A DNA stretch of 64,000 bases, taken from NCBI RefSeq assembly GCF_034137685.1, contig NZ_CP139418.1, forward strand, positions 1,639,001-1,703,000, read 5' to 3'. This document shows positions 27,495-37,318 of the stretch, one piece after another. Both the position numbers and the translations under genes were made by a program. Source of the stretch: Streptococcus sp. S1 (lineage in GTDB: Bacteria; Bacillota; Bacilli; Lactobacillales; Streptococcaceae). Each line of letters opens with the position of its first letter. The first letter of the stretch is position 1. The notes below the pieces were generated by a model that was not told the DNA's origin, did not search any database, and saw nothing but the letters and a program-made list of their open reading frames with translations.

Positions 27495-27717
27495 CCAGAA
27501 AAAGCTAAGGATAGAAACCAGAAATTGCTTTCCCAAAACAGGTTTTCTTTTTTTACTCTTTTCTCACCCTCATTTCCATCAAACTAAATACGGAAGAGTC
27601 AACTTTCTATGAGGTCTCACTACGAAAAAAAGACCTTGAAAAAGTCTATCTTTTCAAGATCTTTAACTTGGTACTTCCTATAGAATAATGTAGCCTTCTC
27701 TCAAGACAGGATTGTGA
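27495..27717. other. Spacer between the MFS gene and the membrane-protein unit
   Basis: AT-rich spacer holding the MFS gene terminator at 27625-27664; I see no further gene or element in it. Confidence 0.5.
27625..27664 (-). terminator. Terminator of the ABC-F/Rgg/MFS transcript
   Basis: On the minus strand AAAGATCTTGAAAA pairs with TTTTCAAGGTCTTT (14 bp, one wobble) around an 8-nt loop, ending in a T run, 54 nt after the MFS stop. Confidence 0.85.
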
Positions 27718-28899
27718 CTAAAGCGTCAACTTCCTATCCATTCTTTTAGCATAAACTGATGCAATCGCTGAAAAGAGAATAATCCCAGCTCCAATCAAGA
27801 AAAATGATTCCATACGGACGCTTGGCAACCAAGTCATCAACCCTTTGGCGATGGGCATAAAGAGAACAGCCAAGGTATAAATTGTGCTCAATACTCTACC
27901 TAGATAATCATCTTCCACCTTGGTTTGTACTTGGGAAAAAACGTGGATGTCGAAAATGGTCACAAAAAATTCACAGACCAGATTTCCTGAAAAGGAAAGA
28001 TAAGGTGGAAGGGGCAAGCCCATTATGAACACTCCTATCCCTGCCATAAGCAGTAAAAACAGGAGAATTCTCATACTTGATTTCATTTTATTGGCAACAA
28101 GTGCTCCTAGAATAGATCCAATAGCTCCCAGCGTTAGAATAGTCGCATAAGCTCCTTTAACCCCGTATAGACGATTCGAGAAGGGAAGTAAAAACTCAAA
28201 AGCTGCAAAAAAGAAATTGACGCTAGAAGCCACTAATAAGAGAAAGAAAATCTCTTTCTGATGCCAGATATAGTCTAACCCATCCTTGATATCAGAAAAA
28301 ATATCTTTCCCGGTAAACTGTTTCCTCTCTTGAACCTTAGCTTCTTCTTTCGGAAGGAAAGCCACTAGGACGAAAGCAATGAAAAAGGTCAGTGCATCTA
28401 ATAAGAGGGTCGCATGAAGACTGGCAAATTGTAGAACTAGGAAAGAAAAAACAGGTGAACAGACACTAACAACCTGTAGGACTAACTCCAAGTGAGCGTT
28501 ATAGGTCACAATCTCTTCTTTCTCTACTACCTCGGTAATAATGGCTTTATTGGCAGGTCGAGAAAAACCAAAGGCAATGGCCTGAACAATATTGGCAAAA
28601 ATAAGAGCCGCAATCATCAAGCTATCATTTGTGATAAAAGAAATCGCCAAACAAAGGAGTCCACAAACCAAGTCGGTCGTCATCAAAATCTTGCGACGAG
28701 AAAAACGGTCTGAAATCACTCCTCCAAAAGGATTCACGAGAATCCCTGTCACTAACTCAGAAATCTGATAGATCCCTAATACCGTCTTTCCTATAGTACC
28801 CATCGAGGCCAGCCAGACACTATTCCCATAATCATAGAGCATATTTCCAATTTTGTTAATAGCTCCACGACTAATTAATTGGACCGCATGTCGGTTCAT
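27718..28899 (-). CDS. MFS transporter
   Basis: A 393-residue major facilitator with about 12 hydrophobic segments. The loop motif GGVISDRFSRRKILMTTD (about residues 59-76) is the MFS motif A between helices 2 and 3, and the NKAIITEVV type of motif resembles the EntS/MefA-like exporter branch (MFS_3). The substrate cannot be told from sequence. It begins 21 nt after an Rgg-family regulator gene on the same strand, an arrangement in which the regulator often controls its neighbour. A good AAAGGAG site precedes the ATG. Confidence 0.9.
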   Translation of the reverse strand: MNRHAVQLISRGAINKIGNMLYDYGNSVWLASMGTIGKTVLGIYQISELVTGILVNPFGGVISDRFSRRKILMTTDLVCGLLCLAISFITNDSLMIAALIFANIVQAIAFGFSRPANKAIITEVVEKEEIVTYNAHLELVLQVVSVCSPVFSFLVLQFASLHATLLLDALTFFIAFVLVAFLPKEEAKVQERKQFTGKDIFSDIKDGLDYIWHQKEIFFLLLVASSVNFFFAAFEFLLPFSNRLYGVKGAYATILTLGAIGSILGALVANKMKSSMRILLFLLLMAGIGVFIMGLPLPPYLSFSGNLVCEFFVTIFDIHVFSQVQTKVEDDYLGRVLSTIYTLAVLFMPIAKGLMTWLPSVRMESFFLIGAGIILFSAIASVYAKRMDRKLTL

Positions 28900-28920
28900 A
28901 AAATCTCCTTTATCACTGTC

Positions 28921-29796
28921 CTATTTAGAACATTCATTTTTTACAAATTTATCAAAGTGTTCTTGATAATAGGCCACCTGCTCTGGCAGTCCCAGCACAT
29001 CAAAGATATGCATGGCTTCCTGCATTTGCTGCCGCCCTTCTTCTGTTTGCCCCTTTTGATACAGGGCAAATCCCTTGAGATAATGAAAGACATTGCGTTC
29101 GTAGAGCTTGATGCTCTTGCCGATAATCTTTTCTACATAGGATTCAAAATAGCTGGCGTTTTCAAAAGAACGGTGTTCTAAACAATGCTGGTAGCAATTC
29201 AGAGCTAGAATCAAGACCAGTTTTCGATGGCGACCAATTTCTTTGTAAAAATCTTCTCGCTCCATCACTTCTCTCCCAAGCCGTGTGACATAGTCTACCT
29301 CATAAAAGCTGTAGAGATTGCCAAAGAGGATCAATTCATACATGGTCCACTCTTCCGTTTGAAAGAGGTAATCCGCCACCTTATCCAGATCACGCTGCTT
29401 CATCGTGAAGCTGGCATCTCTCTGGCAAATCAGGCCTTGTAGCAGAATCCAGTTCAATTCAAAATAGAGGGGATTGGTGGAATGTTTGGCTTTTTCAAGT
29501 TGTTCTCTTTGAAGCTTTTGAAAACCCGCAATATCATTTGAATAGTAAAGTGGAATAATCTGGGCCATCAAAGCAACATGCTCATGGTGTTGAAAATTTC
29601 TGGCCTTATCCATAAAATTCTCAATCGTCACATGGATATTGTCCAAAATGTCAAAGAAGCGCGACGCAGCCAGATCCGACTCCCCCAATTCAAAACGGGA
29701 TAACTGGGAGGTCGAGCAGGCCTCTCCAGCAGCTTCTTTTAACGAATAATTTTTACTGATCCGAAATTCACGAAAAACTTTTCCAAGATCGTCCAT
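28921..29796 (-). CDS. Rgg/MutR-family transcriptional regulator
   Basis: A 291-residue protein with an N-terminal helix-turn-helix (about residues 7-60, SLKEAAGEACSTSQLSRFELGESD) and a long alpha-helical C-terminal domain of the Rgg/GadR/MutR type, which binds short peptides in the well-studied members. I found no short hydrophobic peptide (SHP) gene beside it, so it may be a stand-alone Rgg or respond to another signal. Its ATG directly follows the ABC-F TAG stop (AGGTGGAATAGATG), and the MFS gene follows at 21 nt; all three probably share a transcript. Confidence 0.9.
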   Translation of the reverse strand: MDDLGKVFREFRISKNYSLKEAAGEACSTSQLSRFELGESDLAASRFFDILDNIHVTIENFMDKARNFQHHEHVALMAQIIPLYYSNDIAGFQKLQREQLEKAKHSTNPLYFELNWILLQGLICQRDASFTMKQRDLDKVADYLFQTEEWTMYELILFGNLYSFYEVDYVTRLGREVMEREDFYKEIGRHRKLVLILALNCYQHCLEHRSFENASYFESYVEKIIGKSIKLYERNVFHYLKGFALYQKGQTEEGRQQMQEAMHIFDVLGLPEQVAYYQEHFDKFVKNECSK

Positions 29797-31704
29797 CTAT
29801 TCCACCTGCTCTGACAGTTCTGCCCACTCTTCCATGACCGCTTCCTGCTGGACAGTCAGTTGATCCAGCTCGCTTTGGAGTTGAACCAAGTCGGCTGCAT
29901 CGTTGGTGCTATGCATGGTTCCGGTGATATCTTGGATTTTTTGATCCAGCTCTTCCATCTCTGCTTCCAATTGCTCAATGCGACGGGTGATTTTTCGGAG
30001 TTCCTTCTGGCTTTGCTTTTGCAGGTGATAGTCATTGCTGGTGACTTCTTCGGTCGAAGAAACAGGCACAGCTTCTGCTTGTGCTGCAGCAAGGGCCTCT
30101 AACTCAGCTTTTTTCTCCAGATAATAGTCGTAGTCGCCTAGGTAAAGAGTTGAGCCCTCTTCTGAGAGTTCCAAAACTTGTGTAGCCACCCGATTGATAA
30201 AGTAACGGTCGTGGCTGACAAAGAGCAAGGTGCCGTCAAAATCAATCAAGGCATTTTCCAGCACTTCCTTGCTATCGATGTCCAAGTGGTTAGTCGGCTC
30301 ATCGAGAATCAAGAAATTGTTATTTTCCATGGACAGCTTGGCCAAGAGCAGACGCGCCCGCTCTCCACCTGACAGCATGCCGACAGTTTTCTTGACATCA
30401 TCCCCTGAGAAAAGAAAGGCTCCCAGGCGATTGCGGATCTCCACTTCTGGTGTCAGTTTAAAGTCATTCCAGAGCTCATCCAAGACACTGTTGTGAGGGG
30501 TTAGCTTACTCTGAGTCTGGTCATAGTAGCCCACCTCGACATTAGCCCCAAAGCGAGCTTCCCCCTTGATAAAAGGAATCTGCCCGACGATGGACTTGAT
30601 AAGAGTAGATTTCCCGATTCCATTTGGTCCTACAATAGCGACCGCATTCATCTTGCGGATATCCAAATTAATTGGCTCTGACAGGATTTGATTGTCATAG
30701 CCGACGGCTGCCTCTTCTACTGTTAAGACGACATTTCCCGATGTCTTATCAGAATGGAAGGTCATATGAGCAGACTTAGTCCCAGCTTCCGGCTTGTCTA
30801 GGCGCTCCATTTTTTCCAACTGCTTGCGCCGAGACTGGGCCCGTTTGGTGGTCGACGCCCGCACCAAATTGCGATTAACAAAGTCTTCCAACGCCGCGAT
30901 TTCTTTTTGTTGCTTCTCGTAGTTCTTGGCTTCGGTCAGGAGTTTTTGCTCTTTTTGCTCGACAAAGCTGGAGTAATTGCCGACATAGCGGTCCAAAGAA
31001 TGCTTGGTCAAGTCCAAGGTAATGGTAGCAACTTTATCGAGGAAATACCGGTCGTGGCTGACAATGAGAAGGGCCCCACTATAATTAACCAAGTAATTTT
31101 CCAACCAGGCGATGGTCTCAATATCCAAGTGGTTAGTCGGCTCGTCCAGTACCAAGAGATTTGGTTTTTCCAAGAGCATCTTGGCCAGAGCGAGGCGGGT
31201 ATTTTGCCCACCAGACAGCTCTTCAATCTTCATCTGCCACATAGACTCATCGAACTTAAAGCCGTTGAGAATGGCGCGGATATCTGCCTCATAGGTGAAG
31301 CCACCAGCCTGACGGAATTCTTCTGATAGACGATCATAATCCTGCATGAGTTTTTCTAAGTCAGCCCCAGTTTTTTCCCCCATCTCAAGCTCCATTTGAC
31401 GCAAGCTTTTCTCCGTTTTACGGAGGTCGTCAAAGACATGGAGCATCTCATCGTAGATGGTATTAGATGACTCAAAGCGACTATCCTGGGCCAGATAGGA
31501 GAGAGAAAGGTCCCGTTTTTTATTGATTTCCCCAGAAGTCGGCTCTTCTTCTCCCACCAAGATTTTTAAGAGCGTAGACTTGCCGGCTCCGTTCTTTCCG
31601 ACCAGGGCAATCCGGTCCCGTTCATCCACTTGCAGGCTGATATTATCAAAAAGAACCTCCCCTGCAAAAGAGCGTTCAATTTTGTTGGCTTGTAAAATAA
31701 TCAT
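29797..31704 (-). CDS. ABC-F family ATPase (YdiF-like translation factor)
   Basis: A 635-residue soluble protein with two ATP-binding domains and no membrane segments, the ABC-F type that acts on the ribosome. Domain 1 has GKNGAGKST and LSGGQNTRLALA with DEPTNHLDI; domain 2 has GPNGIGKST, LSGGERARLLLA and again DEPTNHLDI. The interdomain linker (about residues 235-320) and a coiled-coil C-terminal extension (about 540-635) are present. It resembles YdiF rather than a resistance-type ABC-F, but resistance cannot be excluded. The promoter's -10 ends 6 nt before the ATG, so the message may be leaderless. Confidence 0.92.
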   Translation of the reverse strand: MIILQANKIERSFAGEVLFDNISLQVDERDRIALVGKNGAGKSTLLKILVGEEEPTSGEINKKRDLSLSYLAQDSRFESSNTIYDEMLHVFDDLRKTEKSLRQMELEMGEKTGADLEKLMQDYDRLSEEFRQAGGFTYEADIRAILNGFKFDESMWQMKIEELSGGQNTRLALAKMLLEKPNLLVLDEPTNHLDIETIAWLENYLVNYSGALLIVSHDRYFLDKVATITLDLTKHSLDRYVGNYSSFVEQKEQKLLTEAKNYEKQQKEIAALEDFVNRNLVRASTTKRAQSRRKQLEKMERLDKPEAGTKSAHMTFHSDKTSGNVVLTVEEAAVGYDNQILSEPINLDIRKMNAVAIVGPNGIGKSTLIKSIVGQIPFIKGEARFGANVEVGYYDQTQSKLTPHNSVLDELWNDFKLTPEVEIRNRLGAFLFSGDDVKKTVGMLSGGERARLLLAKLSMENNNFLILDEPTNHLDIDSKEVLENALIDFDGTLLFVSHDRYFINRVATQVLELSEEGSTLYLGDYDYYLEKKAELEALAAAQAEAVPVSSTEEVTSNDYHLQKQSQKELRKITRRIEQLEAEMEELDQKIQDITGTMHSTNDAADLVQLQSELDQLTVQQEAVMEEWAELSEQVE

Positions 31705-31710
31705 GTCCCT

Positions 31711-31739
31711 ATTTTACTATCTTTTTACGGATTAAACAA
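31711..31739 (-). promoter_or_regulatory. Promoter of the ABC-F/Rgg/MFS unit, adjacent to the start codon
   Basis: On the minus strand TTGTTT (31734-31739), 17 nt, and TAAAAT (31711-31716). Only 6 nt (AGGGAC) separate the -10 from the ATG. Confidence 0.65.
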
Positions 31740-31754
31740 GAAAAGACGAGCCAT

Positions 31755-31784
31755 CAAAAAAATCCTGAGCCCCTTGAGGCTCAG
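31755..31784 (-). terminator. Terminator of the matrixin-like protease gene
   Basis: On the minus strand CTGAGCC pairs with GGCTCAG around a 6-nt loop, followed by GATTTTTTT. Confidence 0.85.
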
Positions 31785-31808
31785 AACTTTTAGAAAGTAT
31801 TTTAAAAC

Positions 31809-32531
31809 TTATTCTTCCTTGTATAATTGTCGGACTGCTTCCACATCTGTATCCTGGATACTGTAGAAGGAGCCAGCCGGTTGCATGACCGATTCTCCAT
31901 CAGTGTGGTCCAGCCCAATCGCATGGCCTAGCTCATGCTCTGCTGTATTGACAATCCGATCATAACTATAGTTATAGACATAATTTAAAAGATAATGGCG
32001 ATTGAGACGCACTGTAATGTGGGTGAAGCGGTTGGTTAAGAGGTTGGTCTGAGAGGCAGTCTCTCCTGCAGCAGAAACGGATGCGTTATCCATTTCCGTC
32101 AAGACCACATTAGCCTCTTTTTCATTTGTAACCAACTTGAAGGTAAAGGCGCCTGTTTGGTTCCAAGCCTCAATAGCATCCCGATAAGCTTTTACAAAAG
32201 TTTGACTGATATTGGGATCCAGGTAGACCGTGGCTTCCGCTTTTTCCCAGCGAGCCCCACTATGCTCATGATTGTCGGTCTGCGTGGTCTGTGAGCTAGG
32301 CGCCATCCCAAAGCGCGATGCAAAACCCTGATCTCCAAATAAATTGCCGACTTGATAGACAACCTTTTGAGCAGCTCGTCCAAACCCATCCATACCAGAA
32401 CTAGGAGAATCTGTGAAATAGATGATCCCCACTAAAACGAGAAAACTGATGGCAATGGTCCAGAAAAATCCCCAAAAAAGACTCCAAGCCATGCGAAGGA
32501 TTCCTTTGAAAAATCGAAAGATGGTTCTCAT
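31809..32531 (-). CDS. Membrane-anchored matrixin-like zinc metalloprotease
   Basis: A 240-residue protein with one N-terminal membrane segment (about residues 14-40) and an extracellular metzincin domain. The zinc site HELGHAIGLDH (about residues 198-208) is a perfect HExxHxxGxxH, followed by ESVMQPAG as the Met-turn. This is the fold of M10-type peptidases; no propeptide cysteine switch is evident. Small proteins of this kind are annotated in many streptococci as matrixin family, mostly without known substrate. It has its own extended -10 promoter and terminator and lies downstream of endA. Confidence 0.88.
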   Translation of the reverse strand: MRTIFRFFKGILRMAWSLFWGFFWTIAISFLVLVGIIYFTDSPSSGMDGFGRAAQKVVYQVGNLFGDQGFASRFGMAPSSQTTQTDNHEHSGARWEKAEATVYLDPNISQTFVKAYRDAIEAWNQTGAFTFKLVTNEKEANVVLTEMDNASVSAAGETASQTNLLTNRFTHITVRLNRHYLLNYVYNYSYDRIVNTAEHELGHAIGLDHTDGESVMQPAGSFYSIQDTDVEAVRQLYKEE

Positions 32532-32562
32532 ACATTCTCCTTTCTCTTAAAGAAGGTATGCA

Positions 32563-32568
32563 ATTGTA
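32563..32568 (-). promoter_or_regulatory. Extended -10 promoter of the matrixin-like gene
   Basis: On the minus strand TGT-TACAAT, 31 nt upstream of the ATG, which follows an AAAGGAG site. Confidence 0.6.
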
Positions 32569-32612
32569 ACACCCCATTCTTAAAAATAACTTAAATAGCC
32601 ATGCTTTCCAGC

Positions 32613-33452
32613 TTATTGATGGACGGTTACTTTGCCTGTCTGGTAATCCAGGCTAATCCCACTTTGAACATTAGGAACAAAAACATTGAATTCAAGCGTC
32701 CCGTCACTCGATTTGGCTTCGATATGAGACCCCAAAGGAATCAAATCTTCTGGCTGATTGTAGATCAAGGTCACCCGATAGCGGATCCGCTTGTTCTTAT
32801 CCAGTGCTTTTCGAACCAGGGTCTCGTAGTAGTTTTGGCCAGTGGAATGAGGATCATTGGCTTGATTGGACCACGATGTCTGAACGGCGATATTTTTGGG
32901 ATTGCTAGTCGAAGCATCGAAACCTTTGAGATTGCCGATCAAGGCGTAGCCCAATAAATGGCCCCGATCCACAGCATGGTCATACTCACCGGACAGATTG
33001 TGGACCTGATGCCAACCTGCTGGTTTCCAATCGGTTAGGCCACTACCTGTTGCATCTCGATCTCTGTACTGGCGAGTCGCCTTGGTCATAATAGCGTTCG
33101 CAACCGTCGGCACGGTCTTTCCATTGACTTCTTTTGTCTTGTTATCCGCATAGGGTTGACTAGCCACACTGGCATCCAGATCTGTGCGATTCCCCTTAAC
33201 TACAAAGGCTCCAGCACCATTCCATTCCAAGTCATTCCCCAATTGCGAACGGGCAGATTTCGTTAGTACCGAGCTGGCTAACTCTTTACTAGGTGTTTCT
33301 TGTTGGCTACTAGTCACCACCGAAACAACCTGATCTGTCGCTTCTTTTACCGTCGGTTGATTAAAATAATAGCCCCCGATAGCTAGGGCCGTTGCCACCA
33401 CAAAACCTGCTAGGGTTTGTTTGGTTCGTTTCGTGAATACTTGTTTTGTCAT
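32613..33452 (-). CDS. endA: DNA-entry nuclease EndA (DNA/RNA non-specific endonuclease)
   Basis: A 279-residue membrane-anchored nuclease. One N-terminal membrane segment (about residues 13-30) is followed by the nuclease domain with DRGHLLGY (the DRGH motif with the catalytic His, about residues 163-170) and the conserved Asn in the NPKNIAVQT region. In S. pneumoniae EndA degrades one strand of transforming DNA during uptake and also cleaves neutrophil DNA traps. I chose ATG at 33450-33452, which has a GGAGAG site; a TTG 4 codons upstream lies within that site. It follows epuA, but a hairpin-plus-T-run intervenes just before its ribosome site. Confidence 0.94.
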   Translation of the reverse strand: MTKQVFTKRTKQTLAGFVVATALAIGGYYFNQPTVKEATDQVVSVVTSSQQETPSKELASSVLTKSARSQLGNDLEWNGAGAFVVKGNRTDLDASVASQPYADNKTKEVNGKTVPTVANAIMTKATRQYRDRDATGSGLTDWKPAGWHQVHNLSGEYDHAVDRGHLLGYALIGNLKGFDASTSNPKNIAVQTSWSNQANDPHSTGQNYYETLVRKALDKNKRIRYRVTLIYNQPEDLIPLGSHIEAKSSDGTLEFNVFVPNVQSGISLDYQTGKVTVHQ

Positions 33453-33462
33453 ATATCTCTCC

Positions 33463-33508
33463 AAAAAAGAGCAGCGCTAGATGGGTCACTGACTCGATTC
33501 GCTGCTCT
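33463..33508 (-). terminator. Terminator-like hairpin between epuA and endA
   Basis: On the minus strand AGAGCAGCG pairs with CGCTGCTCT (9 bp), with an inner GTCA/TGAC stem, and is followed by TTTTTT directly before the endA GGAGAG site. It could terminate murA-epuA or attenuate endA. Confidence 0.75.
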
Positions 33509-33535
33509 CCTTTTTACTCAATTTTAGTTAAAAGC

Positions 33536-33724
33536 TTATTTGCCTGTTAGTTTTCCAATAATATCTGACCAAGTGTCAGGAGAGAGAATGGACAATGGAT
33601 TCTTTCCATCTCCAATCACTCCATAGCCAATGACCAAACCAATTGCAAAAATAATGATTCCGATCACAGCCAAAAGAAGGACAATTCCTAGCTGTTTACC
33701 TACATAGCGAAGATTAGTTTTCAT
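33536..33724 (-). CDS. epuA: EpuA family small membrane protein
   Basis: A 62-residue protein with a basic N-terminus ([11 protein letters not shown]) and one membrane segment (about residues 13-35). It matches the EpuA family found between murA and endA in streptococci, sometimes mislabelled as an RNA polymerase beta subunit. Its function is not established. The start overlaps the end of murA by 11 nt in another frame, so it is translationally coupled to murA. Confidence 0.9.
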   Translation of the reverse strand: MKTNLRYVGKQLGIVLLLAVIGIIIFAIGLVIGYGVIGDGKNPLSILSPDTWSDIIGKLTGK

Positions 33725-34997
33725 CGTCTGCTTCCTCTACACGTTTCACATCTGCACCTAGCGCCACCAATTTCTCATGGAATTGATAATAACCACGGTC
33801 TAAGTGACTTAATTTGCTGACTTTCGTCTCTCCTTCTGCTACCAAGCCCATCAAGACCAGGGTTGCACTCGCACGTAAATCGGTCGACATGACCTCTGCA
33901 CCTTGGAAGTTTTCTCCTCCAACGATACGAGCTGTATCCCGCATAATATCTGAGTGAACGCCCATCCGACGCATTTCTTCCAAATGCTGGAAGCGATTCT
34001 CAAAAAACGTTTCAATCATGGTAGACTCACCTTTAGCCATGGCCATCAAGGCTGTAAATTGAGCCTGCATATCGGTTGGAAATCCTGGATAGGGAAGAGT
34101 TTTAACGGTCACTGGACGAAGTTTACTGATATCCGATTGAATCCGAATTCCATTTTCTTCTTCGGTTACCGTCACACCCATCTCCTGCATCTTAGAAAGC
34201 AGGGGACGGTTGTGTTCCCAAATGGCATCTTCAATCAAGACATCTCCGCCAGTCATAGCTGCTCCAATCATAAAGGTTCCAGCTTCGATACGGTCTTGCA
34301 CAACATTGTGGTCTGCCCCATGCAAGCTCTCCACACCGACGATAGTTAAGGTCTCAGTTCCTGCCCCCTTGACATTAGCTCCCATTTTATTAAGCAAGAG
34401 TGCTAGGTCAACAATTTCAGGTTCCCGTGCAGCATTTTCAATCACAGTGACTCCATCTGCCAAGGTTGCGGCCATCATAATATTTTGCGTCGCCCCTACT
34501 GATGGGAAATCCATATAGATATGTGCTCCCTTTAGACGATCTGCTTTCGCTTCAATATAACCGGCTGTTTGTGTAATTTCAGCCCCCATGGCTTCCAGAC
34601 CTTTGAGATGGAGGTCAATTGGACGACTACCGATCGTACAGCCTCCAGGCATGGAAACTTTGGCATGCCCATTGCGTGCCAAGACAGGACCCAAGACAAC
34701 GATAGAGGCCCGCATCTTGCTCACATATTTATAAGGAGCCTCCTCTGATAATTCATCTTGTGCATCAATAACAATTGTATTTTCTTCCTCATTAAAAGTC
34801 ACTTGTGCATTCAAACCACGTACAACATTGTTCATTGTGAAAACATCTGATAATACAGGTACGTTTTTCAAGATTGTCACGCCCTCGCTTGCTAGGACTG
34901 TTGCAGCAAGAAGAGGAAGAACAGCATTTTTTGCACCTTCGATTTTAACAGTTCCAACCAGTCGATTATGACCACCATTAATGATTATTTTTTCCAT
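33714..34997 (-). CDS. murA: UDP-N-acetylglucosamine 1-carboxyvinyltransferase MurA
   Basis: A 427-residue enzyme that transfers enolpyruvate from PEP to UDP-GlcNAc, the first committed step of peptidoglycan synthesis and the target of fosfomycin. The N-terminal [20 protein letters not shown] start, the active-site cysteine loop [12 protein letters not shown] (Cys about 117) and the [12 protein letters not shown] segment are typical. Firmicutes have two MurA paralogues; the linkage to epuA-endA and to the DUF1146 gene matches the streptococcal copy next to the atp operon. It has its own extended -10 promoter. Confidence 0.97.
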   Translation of the reverse strand: MEKIIINGGHNRLVGTVKIEGAKNAVLPLLAATVLASEGVTILKNVPVLSDVFTMNNVVRGLNAQVTFNEEENTIVIDAQDELSEEAPYKYVSKMRASIVVLGPVLARNGHAKVSMPGGCTIGSRPIDLHLKGLEAMGAEITQTAGYIEAKADRLKGAHIYMDFPSVGATQNIMMAATLADGVTVIENAAREPEIVDLALLLNKMGANVKGAGTETLTIVGVESLHGADHNVVQDRIEAGTFMIGAAMTGGDVLIEDAIWEHNRPLLSKMQEMGVTVTEEENGIRIQSDISKLRPVTVKTLPYPGFPTDMQAQFTALMAMAKGESTMIETFFENRFQHLEEMRRMGVHSDIMRDTARIVGGENFQGAEVMSTDLRASATLVLMGLVAEGETKVSKLSHLDRGYYQFHEKLVALGADVKRVEEADDEN

Positions 34998-35035
34998 ACA
35001 AGATCGATCTCCAATTTCTTAAAGTCACGCCTTCT

Positions 35036-35041
35036 ATCATA
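35036..35041 (-). promoter_or_regulatory. Extended -10 promoter of murA-epuA
   Basis: On the minus strand TGG-TATGAT, 38 nt upstream of the murA ATG. Confidence 0.6.
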
Positions 35042-35063
35042 CCATATTTTTTATAAAATGTGG

Positions 35064-35294
35064 TTAGAAATTTCCAATAAATAGCTGCCGACTCATCTCA
35101 TAGACACTGATAAAAAATGAGCTAGCTAGAAACCCGATTCCAACACTGATCATCAGGATCAAAAAACGGATTTTAACAGCATTTTCAGCACTTATTTTTA
35201 AAAACTTTTCCCATCGAACCAAGTTCAATAAAAGGTAATAGGCAAAAAAGATAAACAATAGATGGCTTGAAAGGTTAAAAATCATTTGAATCAT
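35064..35294 (-). CDS. DUF1146 (YwzB-like) small membrane protein
   Basis: A 76-residue protein with two hydrophobic segments (about residues 8-26 and 43-64) separated by a polar loop (VRWEKFLKISAENAVKIR). It matches the DUF1146/YwzB family commonly found between the atp operon and murA in Firmicutes; its role is unknown. There is no ribosome site: the ATG at 35292-35294 starts 6 nt after a consensus extended -10 element, so the mRNA is predicted to be leaderless. A second ATG at codon 4 is possible. Confidence 0.88.
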   Translation of the reverse strand: MIQMIFNLSSHLLFIFFAYYLLLNLVRWEKFLKISAENAVKIRFLILMISVGIGFLASSFFISVYEMSRQLFIGNF

Positions 35295-35300
35295 ACAGCT

Positions 35301-35306
35301 ATTATA
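35301..35306 (-). promoter_or_regulatory. Extended -10 promoter abutting the DUF1146 start codon
   Basis: On the minus strand TGG-TATAAT with 6 nt (AGCTGT) between the -10 and the ATG. Confidence 0.7.
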
Positions 35307-35344
35307 CCATATTTGGTCCTTACTTTCTTCTTTTGATTCTCACT

Positions 35345-35383
35345 CAATAAAAATAAGGTGAGGTCAAAACCTCCACCTTATTT
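35345..35383 (-). terminator. Terminator of the atp operon
   Basis: On the minus strand AAATAAGGTG-GA-GG pairs with CC-T-CACCTTATTT and is followed by a T-rich tract, 8 nt after the atpC stop. Confidence 0.8.
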
Positions 35384-35390
35384 GAATATG

Positions 35391-35810
35391 TTATAAACGA
35401 TTTCCGACATTAATCCGGTTAATGGCGCGTTGAAGAGCAATTTTAGCACGACGTTCCATATCAACCGAATTCTGATCCTTGGCTTCTTCTATCGCTTTTT
35501 CAGCTCGCAGTTTAGCACGTTCTGCACGACTAATGTCGATATCTCGAGCACGTTCGGCAGAATCGGCAACAATGGTAATGACATTATCAGCTACTTCGAT
35601 AATTCCCCCATTAACTGCAATCCAATCAATATGTTTGTCATCGTCGACACGACGAACCTTTACTTGGTCTACAGCCAAAACCGCAATGGTATTGATATGA
35701 TGAGGTAAAATCCCTAATTCACCATCAATTGTCTTGACAGATACAAATGCGGCATGATGATCATAAACCAGTCCATCCGGTGTAACGATTTGGACGTTCA
35801 TTTGACTCAT
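35391..35810 (-). CDS. atpC: ATP synthase epsilon subunit
   Basis: A 139-residue subunit of the F1 central stalk, which couples rotation and inhibits wasteful ATP hydrolysis. The N-terminal beta-sandwich ([20 protein letters not shown] start, [11 protein letters not shown] motif) and the C-terminal two-helix part ([17 protein letters not shown]) are present. It is the last gene of the atpEBFHAGDC operon, 13 nt after atpD. In streptococci the complex works mainly as a proton pump that protects cytoplasmic pH in acid. Confidence 0.97.
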   Translation of the reverse strand: MSQMNVQIVTPDGLVYDHHAAFVSVKTIDGELGILPHHINTIAVLAVDQVKVRRVDDDKHIDWIAVNGGIIEVADNVITIVADSAERARDIDISRAERAKLRAEKAIEEAKDQNSVDMERRAKIALQRAINRINVGNRL

Positions 35811-35823
35811 CCTTCACCTCTTC

Positions 35824-37239
<1,416 letters not shown>

Positions 37240-37256
37240 CTATTCTATTAAGTTTC

Positions 37257-37286
37257 TAAGCTTGGTCATACATATAAGCAAGCTTA
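37257..37286 (-). other. Intercistronic hairpin between atpG and atpD
   Basis: TAAGCTTG (37257-37264) and CAAGCTTA (37279-37286) form an 8-bp stem with a 14-nt loop in the 88-nt atpG-atpD gap. No T run follows on the minus strand, so it is more likely a processing or stability element than a terminator. Confidence 0.55.
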
Positions 37287-37318
37287 TTTTTGTATTGTTA
37301 AAATGTGCATCGAATCAA

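Noticed and set aside
29797..31704. The 20-nt sequence TCCAAGTGGTTAGTCGGCTC occurs in both halves of the ABC-F gene
   Set aside because: Both copies encode the conserved DEPTNHLD motif of the two ATPase domains, so the identity reflects protein constraint (perhaps with gene conversion), not a separate element.
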